A DNA stretch of 64,000 nt from Natronomicrosphaera sp040876735. GTDB lineage: Bacteria > Planctomycetota > Phycisphaerae > Phycisphaerales > Phycisphaeraceae. The notes under the pieces are model-generated. The model ran no database searches. It was not told where the DNA came from and was given only the letters and a program-made list of their open reading frames with translations. A program made the translations under genes and the position numbers. This document shows, in pieces, positions 53,623-62,926 of this stretch (its first letter is position 1; each line of letters begins with the position of its first letter). The stretch covers positions 1 to 64,000 of the forward strand of contig JBBDPC010000005.1 in the NCBI GenBank assembly GCA_040876735.1. The letters are read 5' to 3'.

Positions 53623-55587
53623 TCATTGGGCCGCGCGGTTTTCCCATGTGTACGCGCCATCGTCGGTGAACTCGGCTTCGAAGGCATGATCGCCGGCTTC
53701 GACGTACAGCCGGCCTTCCTTCCAGCCCAGCGACACCGGCGCCTTGCCGCCGTCGGCGGGTTGATAGAGCGGCCAGTGGTTGGCGAAGTCGTGCCGTTCA
53801 CCGTTGCGGTAGACCACCGGGCGGGTCTCGCCGGTTTCGTGAATGCCTACGGTGCTGCCGTTGACGCCGGTGTACGTGAACTGGCCGTCGCCTTCGTCGG
53901 TCATTTCGCTGCGGTCGAGCACGTTGCTCACGAAGGCGTCGAAGTCGCCGTGGGTGGGCGCTTCACCGATCTCGATGACGAAGCCGCTGTGCGAACCGCC
54001 GGTGCCTTTGGCGGCCAGACCTTGCGTGTCCGTCCAGTTGCCCTTGGGCTGTTTGCCGTCAGGCTCGCTGATGGTGAGGTTGATCGGCGTCAGGGCGATC
54101 CACGTCTGCTCGCCGCGGATGAACGTCACGCCGCTGCGCTGTTCGAAGCCCGCCTCGGCAGGCAGCACGAACGACCAGTCGGCCCCGCCGTCGGGTGTCA
54201 GCACGATCGCCACATTGCGGTAGTGCGCGATTCGGTCGTTGCCCGAGCCGCGGTTGACGCCGGCGAGATTGCCCCCGCTGGCGGCGACGAAGAACTGGGC
54301 GGCCTTGTCCGAGTCCCGCATGAGGAGCTTGAAGCCGTTCGTGTCGCCGTGCGAGCCGCGGGCGAGCGTGCCGAACTGGTAGGTGTGCCCGATGAACGTC
54401 GTTTCATGAAAGGCGGGTTCGTGGTCGGCTTCGGGATAATTGTCCGAGGGATAGTCGCTGCCCGCGCTGCTGGTGCCCTCGGCGTTCCACGTTTCGTAAG
54501 GCGGGTGCGAGGCGAACAGTTCCACCGGCTCGTCGAACTGCTTGCGCGCCAGCGCCACCACGGCCATGGGCGGCCGGTAAGCGGTCGTGGTGAAGTGGCC
54601 GTAGTCGTAGTGAATGTGCGGGTTGTCGGCCGCCGTGTCGGCGAACCAGAGCCAGGCGTCGCCCGCAGCGGCGGCGAAAGCGTAAGGCTTCTGGTAGTCC
54701 CGCTTGATCGGGCCCGTCCAACCGCCGTTGTAGTATCTCACTGCGGCGCGTGTGAACAGCATATCCAGCGCCGCTTTAGCCAGCGTACGGGTTTCCTCGT
54801 CGGGCGCGAAGTCGTAGAGATTGAGGTAAGGGGCGACGGTGTGGAAGTGATAGTTCTCACTGTCCCACTCGCCCATGCCCACGTTCCAGAGCGCCCAGAC
54901 ATAGCGCTCGATGCGGCGGCGGTAGGCCTCCGCAACCTCGTCATTGCCCGCTTCACGGGCGAACAGGTAGGCCGAGGTCTCCCGCATCGCCCGCAGGTTG
55001 TCCGTCGCTCGGATGTCAACCCAGCTACTGTGGGCCGTGGGCGTCCAGCCCTGGCCCGCATTGGCGGAATCATACGCGTGGTGCGAACGCCGGTAGGGGT
55101 CCTGCTCGCTCCAGATCCCGATCGCGCGGCGCATGCGTTCGCGGTAGTCGTCTTCCAGATACTCGCCGAAGTAGAAGTACTTGCGAACCTGTCCCTTCAA
55201 GGTGAACGAAGGAAACAGGTCGATGCCCTCCGTGTGCTTGTTCCACGATCCGGCCTGGTTGTCCTGCTCCTGCAGCACAGACAATGCCCGCTCGCGGTCA
55301 CCATTCAGAAATGCCAGGAAAGCCGTTGGATAGTAGGCCTTCTCATTTTCAAAATAAGTGTTGCCGCTGATCTTGCCGCCATGGGCACGGATCGCATAGT
55401 CGATGCGGTCGCGCAGCGCCTCCACCTCGTCGTCCGGCCACGGATTGTTCAACCGCTCATCCACCGGCATCGGCACGGGCACAATCCGATCCTGATCGTC
55501 GATCCGGACGCGCTCCTCAGCCGTGGCCACCACCGGCGTCACGATCAAAGCTGCCGCGCACATCCATCCAGTCAGTCCGTACTTCAT
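53623..55587 (-). CDS. Secreted lyase-like protein, paralogue B
   Basis: A 654-residue exported protein (signal CAAALIVTPVVATAEE), clearly related to paralogue A along its length: ENEKAYYPTAFLAFLNGDRE, LQEQDNQAG, FTLKGQVRKYFYFGEYLEDD and EWDSENYHFHTVAPYLNLYD all have near-identical counterparts. GAGGA 8 bases upstream supports ATG 55587 over the in-frame ATG at 55602. Possibly a second specificity on the same polysaccharide. Confidence 0.8.
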   Translation of the reverse strand: MKYGLTGWMCAAALIVTPVVATAEERVRIDDQDRIVPVPMPVDERLNNPWPDDEVEALRDRIDYAIRAHGGKISGNTYFENEKAYYPTAFLAFLNGDRERALSVLQEQDNQAGSWNKHTEGIDLFPSFTLKGQVRKYFYFGEYLEDDYRERMRRAIGIWSEQDPYRRSHHAYDSANAGQGWTPTAHSSWVDIRATDNLRAMRETSAYLFAREAGNDEVAEAYRRRIERYVWALWNVGMGEWDSENYHFHTVAPYLNLYDFAPDEETRTLAKAALDMLFTRAAVRYYNGGWTGPIKRDYQKPYAFAAAAGDAWLWFADTAADNPHIHYDYGHFTTTAYRPPMAVVALARKQFDEPVELFASHPPYETWNAEGTSSAGSDYPSDNYPEADHEPAFHETTFIGHTYQFGTLARGSHGDTNGFKLLMRDSDKAAQFFVAASGGNLAGVNRGSGNDRIAHYRNVAIVLTPDGGADWSFVLPAEAGFEQRSGVTFIRGEQTWIALTPINLTISEPDGKQPKGNWTDTQGLAAKGTGGSHSGFVIEIGEAPTHGDFDAFVSNVLDRSEMTDEGDGQFTYTGVNGSTVGIHETGETRPVVYRNGERHDFANHWPLYQPADGGKAPVSLGWKEGRLYVEAGDHAFEAEFTDDGAYTWENRAAQ

Positions 55588-55666
55588 GCTGTCATTCCTC
55601 ATTCTGTTAATCGTTGACTGCGTCAGTCCCCGAGTCCCCGGGTGAACGGCCCTCCACGATTTCTTC

Positions 55667-57643
55667 CTACCACGACTTCTGGCTTCGCTCGATGGTCATC
55701 ACACTGGCCGCGTTCACATTGAAGCCATGCTCGGCATCATCCGGGTTGCGGAACACCAGCGTATTGCTCGCCTTGAGCATGGCCGGCTCGATCATCACCT
55801 CGCGCAGCGGCGATGACGCATCCGGCAGAGCCACGGCTTGGCCGTTCAACTCAAACCCGCGAACGTCTCCATCGACAACCAGCCGCACAAGCGCCTGCGA
55901 GGCCCGCGTGGGCGCCTCGCTTGGTATCGCAATTGTCAGTTCCAGCGTCTGCCCCGGCTCCACACGATTGACCACCTGCCCGCTGGGGTGCTGCGTCACC
56001 ACGACGCCCGGCTCGGGGGGCGCTTCTCCCGAAACCTCAAACACATACGCGGTTGCCTCTCGCGCGCCCAGCGTCAACGTCCCACGGTATCCCTCCGCCC
56101 CACCTGTCAGTGACTGCTCGTGCAAGGTCAATGCTTCACCCGTGGCGTCCGCATCCGCCCACAGACGCCGCCCGTCACGCAACCGCATGCCCGCCGGCGC
56201 GTCGATCGACACCGGCACGTTCACCGGCTGGTCCGCATCGTTGAACAGCACCAGGCAGAGCGTCTGCGTCTGCGGATTCAAGCTCGCCACGGACCACAAC
56301 TCCGGCGACGGCGAGGTCGTCTCCAGCAGCCGGCCGCGCAGGTCGCGTAACAGTTGGAAGCCGTACTTGTCGCCCCCGCCGCTCCAGCTATGGGCCTCGT
56401 GAGCGGCGCGGGCGGCCGCCTTGTCCGGGCTCATGTGCAGCAGATAGACGATGTCGCGCACCAGGTAGGTCATGCTCGCGCGCTGAGCCGTCAGCGGATC
56501 CTGCCCCTCGGCACGGACGCGCGGGTTGCCCGGCTGTTCGGGGTCGAGCATGCCGCCGGCCTCGGTGTTGTAAAAGCGCAGCGACTTGCCGTGCGTGCCT
56601 TTGGCGTACGCCCACACCGTCTCGTACGACATCGCCACCCGCCGCGTGTCGCCGCCGTAGTGATGTTCCGTCACACCGTCGAGCCAGTCAATGGCGTCGT
56701 CGATCGTCGGCTTGTAGAGCACGTCCCAGGCATCCCAGCCGTGGCTGTAGATGTGGAAATCCCAGCCGGCGATCAGTTGCACGTCGGGGTTGGTTTCCTT
56801 GAGCGTGCGGGCGAAGGGCACGAGCATCTGCCGGTAGTAGATGCTGTTCTGCTGGCCCGACCAGTAGTGTTCCTGCGTCGGGTCTTCACCCCACCACATC
56901 TGCTCGTTGCGGTACGGCTTGCCGCGAAATTCAAACTCGGCGCCCTCCGGCTCACGGTGGCCGATGTACGCGTGCGCCAGGTAGGCGTCGAACGTCACCT
57001 CGCCGCTTCGGGAATCCACCGTCCGCACCTGCTTCGACCACCGCAAGTGCTCGACCGGCTCGGCCTGGCCGCGGAGGCGCATCGGCCCGCCCTCCGTCGC
57101 CTCCTCCACTTCATAGTACCGCCGGTCGTAGTTCGCCCCCGGCCGGCCCGCCCAGTTCAGGTACGGCTCGTTCCAGAACTCGACCGTGTGTTCCCTGTCG
57201 CTGTCGCGGGCGTTCTCGGCATACCGTCGCGCCAGCGACGTCAACCGCTGCTCCCAGTTCTCCGGGTCGCTGACCACCAGCGCCGGCTGGTAGCGATCGT
57301 AAAAACATTCAATCACCTGCGACACGCCCGCCGGCACCCACGGATGCTCCCCCGGCACGACCGGCTTGCCATCGGGCGCGTGGAACAGCAGCCGCACCGA
57401 CTCGACGCCCCACGCCCGCGCCTCCTCATCGCTGAGCTGCGTGTGGTGGACGCCGAACAGCCCGACCGGCACCTGCGTCTGTCCGTTGACCGACAGCAGT
57501 TCACCACTGACGACCACCGCGGACGGCTCCCCGGCGAGCGTCACCTCCGCGTCCGCCGCGGCCTGGCATGACGATGACAATCCTGGGCCGAACAACAAAA
57601 GCAACCCTCCGATGATCGCGCGGTGTGGCTGGCTTCGCCTCAA
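55667..57643 (-). CDS. Secreted clan GH-A glycoside hydrolase
   Basis: A 658-residue exported protein with an N-terminal hydrophobic signal that ends in a cysteine (LSSSC, a weak lipobox). The (beta/alpha)8 barrel shows a likely acid/base in VEFWNEPYLNW (Glu159) and nucleophile in RFYNTEAGG (Glu361). The C-terminal third is two beta-sandwich domains. It resembles GH86 or GH39-type enzymes; agarase or porphyranase activity is possible but unproven. It lies between paralogues B and C of the lyase-like family. Confidence 0.75.
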   Translation of the reverse strand: MRRSQPHRAIIGGLLLLFGPGLSSSCQAAADAEVTLAGEPSAVVVSGELLSVNGQTQVPVGLFGVHHTQLSDEEARAWGVESVRLLFHAPDGKPVVPGEHPWVPAGVSQVIECFYDRYQPALVVSDPENWEQRLTSLARRYAENARDSDREHTVEFWNEPYLNWAGRPGANYDRRYYEVEEATEGGPMRLRGQAEPVEHLRWSKQVRTVDSRSGEVTFDAYLAHAYIGHREPEGAEFEFRGKPYRNEQMWWGEDPTQEHYWSGQQNSIYYRQMLVPFARTLKETNPDVQLIAGWDFHIYSHGWDAWDVLYKPTIDDAIDWLDGVTEHHYGGDTRRVAMSYETVWAYAKGTHGKSLRFYNTEAGGMLDPEQPGNPRVRAEGQDPLTAQRASMTYLVRDIVYLLHMSPDKAAARAAHEAHSWSGGGDKYGFQLLRDLRGRLLETTSPSPELWSVASLNPQTQTLCLVLFNDADQPVNVPVSIDAPAGMRLRDGRRLWADADATGEALTLHEQSLTGGAEGYRGTLTLGAREATAYVFEVSGEAPPEPGVVVTQHPSGQVVNRVEPGQTLELTIAIPSEAPTRASQALVRLVVDGDVRGFELNGQAVALPDASSPLREVMIEPAMLKASNTLVFRNPDDAEHGFNVNAASVMTIERSQKSW

Positions 57644-57671
57644 AACGTCACTCCAATTTCACGTTGCTCAT

Positions 57672-59570
57672 TCACGGCGACCACGCACGGTACTCGGGCA
57701 AGTCACCGGTGAAGTCGACGACGAAACCTTCCTCGCCGTCATGCACCGTCAGCACGCCCTCGGCCTGATGGATGTACCGGCCGTCGTAGACCGGCCAGTC
57801 GCCGAACGCCAGTGCCTCGCCGTCGATGGCAACCGACGCGGTGCGGTTGCCGTGGGCGGGCTGATCGCCCTCGGCCGGACGGAACGTCATCTCCATCGTC
57901 TTGCCCGCAAGCGTTTCATAGGTCACCCGCATGTCGCTGGCGAAAGCGCTGCGGTCCAGGCGGGTGTTGCTCTCCAGTGCCGAGGCGAACGCTTCGAGGC
58001 TGTCGAACTCGGTCACGTCGGTCGTGTCCACCACGAAGCCGGTGCGCTGGCCGGGGAAGCGAAGCATGGCCGGGGCCTTTTCCTCGGCGTCAACCTGCTC
58101 CGCCTCGCCGCCGAGCGTCCGCACGCCCAGGTAGGCCTTGCCCGCCTGCATCACCCACCAGTCGCCGCGTCGATCGAGCGTCACGTCTTGGGGCACGGTG
58201 AAGAACGAATACTGGTGCTCCTCGCCTTCGGGCGCGTCGGCCATGTGGATGTAGGCGCCGCCCGCCTGGGCTCCCTGGCCGTAGCGATCGACGCCGTCGC
58301 GATAGCCGACGCCCGCATGCTTGTTGTCGTGGGTCGACTTTCGCGGATGGCCGCCGGCGAAGACGATGCCGCCGTCGTCGGACTCGGCGGTGATCATGAA
58401 GCGGGTGATCTGCCCGCCGTGGCCGTTCCACAGACTCGCCATGGTGTAATGCGGAGCGAGGTAGACGGTTTCGTGGTACTGGCTGTTGCGGGGCGAACCG
58501 CCGGTGCCCCAGTAGTTGGGCTTGGCGTTGCGAAACTCCACCGCTTCGCCGGCGTTGAGCGCGGGCAGGTTTTTGGTGGCGATGTTGTACAGCGCGCGGT
58601 TGGGCCGGTAGCTGGAGGTGATCGCGTGGTTGGTGTACCGCCAGCCGCGCATGTCGCCGTGTTCGAGGTTGGCGTTCGAGCCGTACCAGACGTAGCCTGT
58701 TTCGTCGGTGTGCGTGCGGTGCGGGCCTTGTGCGAAGCCGCGCTGGTTGGGCGCGGTATAGACGCCGTCACGGTACTTCAGCGCATGGGCGGCGGTGAAC
58801 CAGTCCAGGCCAGCCTTGGCGAGCAGGCGGGTTTCTTCGTCTTCCGCGAAGTCGTAGATGTTCATCAGGCCGTTCATGGTGAAGATGTAGTAGGTGCTCG
58901 AGTCCCACTCACCGTTGCCGCCCTGGTAGATGCCGCGGACATAGCCGCGCAGCCACTCTTTCATCTCGCGCTGCACCTGCTCCTTGCTACGTCGGCCGAT
59001 CTGGCCGTTGCCGCCGAGGTAGTCGGAGAGGAACACGGCCGTGGTGCGCCACTGCGTAACGTGATTCTCCGTGCCCCCGCCGCTGTGGTAGGCGGTGTAC
59101 CCCGCTGCCGAGTCCGCCAGTTTCTCGCGGGTCTCCTCGGTCAGCACCTGTTCGCCGAAGATTGGCAGAAACCGGCCCCAGTTCATCGCGGCGAAGTGGT
59201 AATGCTCCTTGTGCGACCTGTCGTCGTTCATCAGCCGGGTGGCATGCTCCACGTCCTCGCCGAGCAGCAGCCGCGCCATCGCATGACCCGGCAGATACTT
59301 GCCCGGATCGCCGCCAGCGAAATACCCGCGACGCCAGGTGTTCAAGTCCCCGTCCGCCACCGCACGCAGCACGCGCACAGCCCGTTCATCAAACCCTTCA
59401 CCATCGGGATACGTCGTCGGCGAACTCGCCGGCGCCGCCTCCGCCCCGGGATGCTCCGCCGTCTCCGGACTTGGAATCTCCCACTTGTCCTGAATCTGTC
59501 CAAACGCCGGCAAACTCATCACCGTCGCCAGTACGCCGCTCGTCACCATCCGGGTCCATTGCATCTGCAC
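57672..59570 (-). CDS. Secreted lyase-like protein, paralogue C
   Basis: A 632-residue exported protein (signal SGVLATVMSLPAFGQ). It is the most divergent of the three: it keeps EWDSSTYYIFTMNGLMNIYD and DEETRLLAKAGLDWF, and the later HETVYLAPHYTMASLWNG block that matches paralogue B (HETTFIGHTYQFGTLARG). The toroid-plus-sandwich plan is the same. First enzyme gene of the cluster after the two pseudopilins; 28 bases from the clan GH-A gene. Confidence 0.78.
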   Translation of the reverse strand: MQMQWTRMVTSGVLATVMSLPAFGQIQDKWEIPSPETAEHPGAEAAPASSPTTYPDGEGFDERAVRVLRAVADGDLNTWRRGYFAGGDPGKYLPGHAMARLLLGEDVEHATRLMNDDRSHKEHYHFAAMNWGRFLPIFGEQVLTEETREKLADSAAGYTAYHSGGGTENHVTQWRTTAVFLSDYLGGNGQIGRRSKEQVQREMKEWLRGYVRGIYQGGNGEWDSSTYYIFTMNGLMNIYDFAEDEETRLLAKAGLDWFTAAHALKYRDGVYTAPNQRGFAQGPHRTHTDETGYVWYGSNANLEHGDMRGWRYTNHAITSSYRPNRALYNIATKNLPALNAGEAVEFRNAKPNYWGTGGSPRNSQYHETVYLAPHYTMASLWNGHGGQITRFMITAESDDGGIVFAGGHPRKSTHDNKHAGVGYRDGVDRYGQGAQAGGAYIHMADAPEGEEHQYSFFTVPQDVTLDRRGDWWVMQAGKAYLGVRTLGGEAEQVDAEEKAPAMLRFPGQRTGFVVDTTDVTEFDSLEAFASALESNTRLDRSAFASDMRVTYETLAGKTMEMTFRPAEGDQPAHGNRTASVAIDGEALAFGDWPVYDGRYIHQAEGVLTVHDGEEGFVVDFTGDLPEYRAWSP

Positions 59571-59696
59571 TTACCTGTTCCTTTGTGTCGCGGTGTCAAG
59601 ACCCGGCGGCGCCGCCGGCCCGAGGTTCCTGTTGCTCATACGTCACAAGCCGCCGCCTGTTTGCATCAAGGTCGCGCCTGCCAGGCCTACGGCGGG

Positions 59697-60479
59697 TCAT
59701 CGGTTGATCTCGAAGTGCGGCCGGCTCGTCGCCTGGGCCTGCACGGAAGGCACGTCGTCGATCGCAAAACCGGCAGCACTGCCATCGAAAAAGTTCATGT
59801 TGATCGTCGTCCCCGCCTGATGCCGCGGCACCACGCGAACGTCGGTCCGATTGTGCAGCCACCACTCGGATACCGGCGGCCCGTCATACATCGACACGAG
59901 GTTGGACAGCCGGCCCATCTCGTCCAGCCGGTTCGGCTGGTCATAACCATCGCCGCCGGCGGACGGATCGTTATTGATGCGTCCATGCGGCCAGGGCGAA
60001 CGCGAGCCGTTCCACGTGTCCCCGTTCACGCCATACGCCAGAGCGAGCCACTCCGCATCCGCATCGGTCCAGTGCGTCGGCACCTCATGCACCTCCCGCT
60101 CCGGGTCGGCCGTGGGGCAGACCAGCGCGGAAGCCGTGCCCGGCAGTTCATCCGCCGTCGCATAGGCTGGCACCACCAGCACGTCCGCCTCGTACAGCAT
60201 GCCCGGCAGCGTCAACCCCATCGTGCCGTTCACCCGAGAGTCCGACGGCACGACCGCATCGTCATACATCTGCGCATACATATGCACCGCCAGCCCGATC
60301 TGCCTCAGGTTTGAGAGGCACTGCCCGCTCCGGGCCGCCTCCCGCGCCGCCGACAACGCCGGCAGCAGCAACGCAATCAACATCGCAATGATGGAAATCA
60401 CCACCAGCAGTTCGATAAGCGTGAAGCCGTGCCGGCGATGCGCCCCGCTTCCAGCCGTGTTGGGCCTGAGGACTATCAT
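59697..60479 (-). CDS. Pseudopilin-like protein (prepilin-type N-terminus)
   Basis: A 260-residue protein with prepilin leader RRHGFTLIELLVVISIIAML. The C-terminal region ends with RTDVRVVPRHQAGTTINMNF and FDGSAAGFAIDD, a histidine-rich tail typical of the Planctomycetes pseudopilin expansion. ATG at 60479 is the nearest start to the leader. It sits between the polysaccharide enzymes and another pseudopilin, all co-directional. Confidence 0.88.
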   Translation of the reverse strand: MIVLRPNTAGSGAHRRHGFTLIELLVVISIIAMLIALLLPALSAAREAARSGQCLSNLRQIGLAVHMYAQMYDDAVVPSDSRVNGTMGLTLPGMLYEADVLVVPAYATADELPGTASALVCPTADPEREVHEVPTHWTDADAEWLALAYGVNGDTWNGSRSPWPHGRINNDPSAGGDGYDQPNRLDEMGRLSNLVSMYDGPPVSEWWLHNRTDVRVVPRHQAGTTINMNFFDGSAAGFAIDDVPSVQAQATSRPHFEINR

Positions 60480-60566
60480 GACGCATCTCTCAATCTCGAG
60501 GTCGCATCCCGAATTCGCACGCAACGTCTCTCGATGCCACACACCGGTGACACAAGCGTCGGTAGA

Positions 60567-61382
60567 TCAGTAGGATTTTTCGGTTTCCCTGGCGCCCTTG
60601 AGAACGATGTCTTCGTCGGTAATCCGATCGGTCCACTCGTCGGCTCCAACAGCCTCGACGTGACCATCGGCAAACGTCATGTTGGCCTGACCATTCCCAC
60701 GCAGGCTCAGGTCGGTTGCGTCGTTCTTGTTTAGCTCAGGGTCAAATGAGTCGCCCGCAAAGTGCCGGAACAGTGGAAGATGATAGTCAGCGGAACCAGC
60801 AATGCCGCCGAGATCTTGTTGGCCTTGAGGCAGCAGGCCGATGCCATTGCCATCCCCTTGCAGGATGATTCGTGACGTTCCGAATTCATTTTCGTTGAAC
60901 TCGACTCGGCCATTGCCGATGCGTCCTGCATTATCACGATTAAGCATGCCGTTGGGCGTAATCGACGCATGCCAGACACTGTCGAAGGTTGGGTAGCTCG
61001 GACACATTGTGACGCTAGCCTCTTCGTATAGATCTTTGATATCCCCACGGTCACCAAGATCTGTGTACCCATGGTCGCCGTAAAGGACCGTGTACATTTC
61101 ACCGAAGTAGCCACGCGGATGGTAATACCGGCCGGTGAGTCCACGATCCGTCGATTGAATGTAGTAACCAATATCAAAGTTCTGTCCGATACTGGCGATC
61201 CCCAGTTGCCGCTGATTGGACATGCAGGCACTGTTCCGCGCCGCCTCGCGCGCACTGGCCAGTGCCGGCAACAACAGCGCGATCAGCAGCGCAATGATCG
61301 AGATCACCACCAGCAGTTCGATGAGCGTGAAACCAGGCGAGGAAGTACGACGGGGAGAGGAGCAGGAGAATGACTGCATCAT
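60567..61382 (-). CDS. Pseudopilin-like protein (prepilin-type N-terminus)
   Basis: A 271-residue protein with leader SPGFTLIELLVVISIIALL and a C-terminal GNGQANMTFADGHVEAVGAD, the F-A-D-G-H end block common to these proteins. AAAGGA precedes the tandem ATGs at 61382. It follows the GntR/LacI regulator gene by 144 bases and precedes another pseudopilin by 87. Codons appear less GC-biased than in the neighbours, judged by eye. Confidence 0.88.
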   Translation of the reverse strand: MMQSFSCSSPRRTSSPGFTLIELLVVISIIALLIALLLPALASAREAARNSACMSNQRQLGIASIGQNFDIGYYIQSTDRGLTGRYYHPRGYFGEMYTVLYGDHGYTDLGDRGDIKDLYEEASVTMCPSYPTFDSVWHASITPNGMLNRDNAGRIGNGRVEFNENEFGTSRIILQGDGNGIGLLPQGQQDLGGIAGSADYHLPLFRHFAGDSFDPELNKNDATDLSLRGNGQANMTFADGHVEAVGADEWTDRITDEDIVLKGARETEKSY

Positions 61383-61526
61383 GACGGATTCCTTTCTTAA
61401 AGTGACGTGAACCGGGTGCGGTTGGGGCGGCACATGGACTGTTCTACGACGCGAAGCGAAACAGAATGCGGGAAACGTGATTACGGAACGGACGCGGGGG
61501 AAACACTCCGCGCTGGTCTGCCGGCA

Positions 61527-62630
61527 TCAACCGGCACGAATGTCTGCGGAGTCCAGCTCGTTTTCGAACTTGACCTTGACCCACCGCTCGGCCTCCGGCT
61601 CGACGGCTTCGCCGCGGCGCTGGGCGTCGATGCTGTCGAAACAGACGCGGAGCACTTCGCGGGCGTCGAAGCCCAGCCGCGTCACCGGCAGCACGCTGGG
61701 GGTGGGCCAGGGGAAGTTGCCGTGGGCGACGATAGACGCGTCTTCGGGCACGCGGACGCCGGCGGCGATCAGCCCGGCCGAGGCATGTTCGACGAGGTTG
61801 TCATTGGCGATGATCACCCCGTCGGGGCGATGCTTCTGGCCGTCGTTCATCAGCAGGTGCAGGCACTCGCGGGCCCACTGCGGGCGGTTGACGTCGAGCA
61901 CCTGGTACCAGTACGGCTGCGTGCTCATGCCCCGGTCCGCCAGGCCGGCGTGAAAGCGCTCGCGATCCGCAGCACTGGCGTAAATGCTGCCGACGGTGAC
62001 CATCGCCACCCGCTTGCGCCCCTGCTCCGCCAAGACGTCCAACGCCCGGTCCAGCAACGAGGCGGTGTCGAGTTTGATGGCCGTGACACCCGGCAGACCG
62101 CTGTCGTGCGTGATCGCCACCCGCGGGACGCCGGATTCCTCAAGCGCCGGCGTGCCGCTGAGCCAGTTCGGCTGGAAACAGAAGACCAGCCCTGCCAATC
62201 GGTGCGCCTTGACGCTGCGCATCAGGCGTTGAGCCTCGGCCGAGCGGCCGTGCGGATCGGCATCGCAGAAGATGGTCACTTCCCAGCCTGGCTCAGATTG
62301 CTCAAGGCGCTTGGCCTCGTTGTGCAGGGCGGTCCAGAAACGGGGCCAGGGCCGGGCTTCGGAATCGTGATGAGCGAACACCAGGCCGTAGCGCGAAAGA
62401 TGAGGCGGATTCTCGGCCACATACGTTCCCCGCCGGCCGCGGGCGTGGATGAACCCTTCCGCCGCCAGCCGGTCCAACGCCCGTTGCACGGTGATGGTGC
62501 TGACGGCGAATCGCCGCTCAAGCTCCGTCCGTGTCGGCAGTTGCGCCCCCGGGGCGAACTGCCCTTCAATAATCTCGCGGCGAATCTGCTCGGAAACCAG
62601 CCGCTGCTTGATGGGAGGACGGGTGATCAT
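61527..62630 (-). CDS. GntR/LacI-type sugar-responsive regulator
   Basis: A 367-residue regulator with an N-terminal GntR winged helix (VSEQIRREIIEGQFAPGAQL; FAVSTITVQRALDRLAAEGF) and a LacI-like sugar-binding domain (VFAHHDSEARPWPRFW; DGVIIANDNLVEHASAGLIA), the AraR plan. In such proteins a sugar released from the target polysaccharide relieves repression. As the first gene of the 45.8-62.6 kb minus-strand cluster it is the natural local controller of the enzymes downstream. Confidence 0.9.
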   Translation of the reverse strand: MITRPPIKQRLVSEQIRREIIEGQFAPGAQLPTRTELERRFAVSTITVQRALDRLAAEGFIHARGRRGTYVAENPPHLSRYGLVFAHHDSEARPWPRFWTALHNEAKRLEQSEPGWEVTIFCDADPHGRSAEAQRLMRSVKAHRLAGLVFCFQPNWLSGTPALEESGVPRVAITHDSGLPGVTAIKLDTASLLDRALDVLAEQGRKRVAMVTVGSIYASAADRERFHAGLADRGMSTQPYWYQVLDVNRPQWARECLHLLMNDGQKHRPDGVIIANDNLVEHASAGLIAAGVRVPEDASIVAHGNFPWPTPSVLPVTRLGFDAREVLRVCFDSIDAQRRGEAVEPEAERWVKVKFENELDSADIRAG

Positions 62631-62885
62631 GGGGAACTGTGATATTCCGATCTGTAACTGCGTTATCTCCGGACCAGTTCTTAAAGCATTATGCCGTCAG
62701 GCTGTTCGCGGGTCAAGTGAATATCGACAGGTTCATTTCGAAAACACGGACATCACTCGGCCAGGGGTCTGGACCCTGCTTGGAACGGCGGAGGGGGGAC
62801 ACGGCGAAGTGGTGCGCGGGGTGGTGTCGCGGCCGACGTCAACGGCCCGGCGAGGCGGGGCGGCGCCGGCGATGAATCGGACGAA

Positions 62886-62921
62886 GCCGGCCACGGGCAC
62901 ACAGCGCCCGTGACGGCCGGC
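62886..62921. terminator. GC-rich hairpin after pseudopilin gene
   Basis: Arms GCCGGCCACGGGC (62886-62898) and GCCCGTG-AC-GGCCGGC (62906-62921) pair with a small bulge, just downstream of the minus-strand pseudopilin stop. No U tract. The remaining 250 bases up to the GntR gene show nothing clear. Confidence 0.4.
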
Positions 62922-62926
62922 GGCGC

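Noticed and set aside
57366..60314. A 982-codon open frame on the plus strand, and similar long frames at 45659-47959, 51303-53462, 53455-55617 and 3632-4879
   Set aside because: They are antisense to well-supported genes, rich in Arg, His and Pro, lack ribosome sites and signal or family motifs. High GC content makes such frames common.
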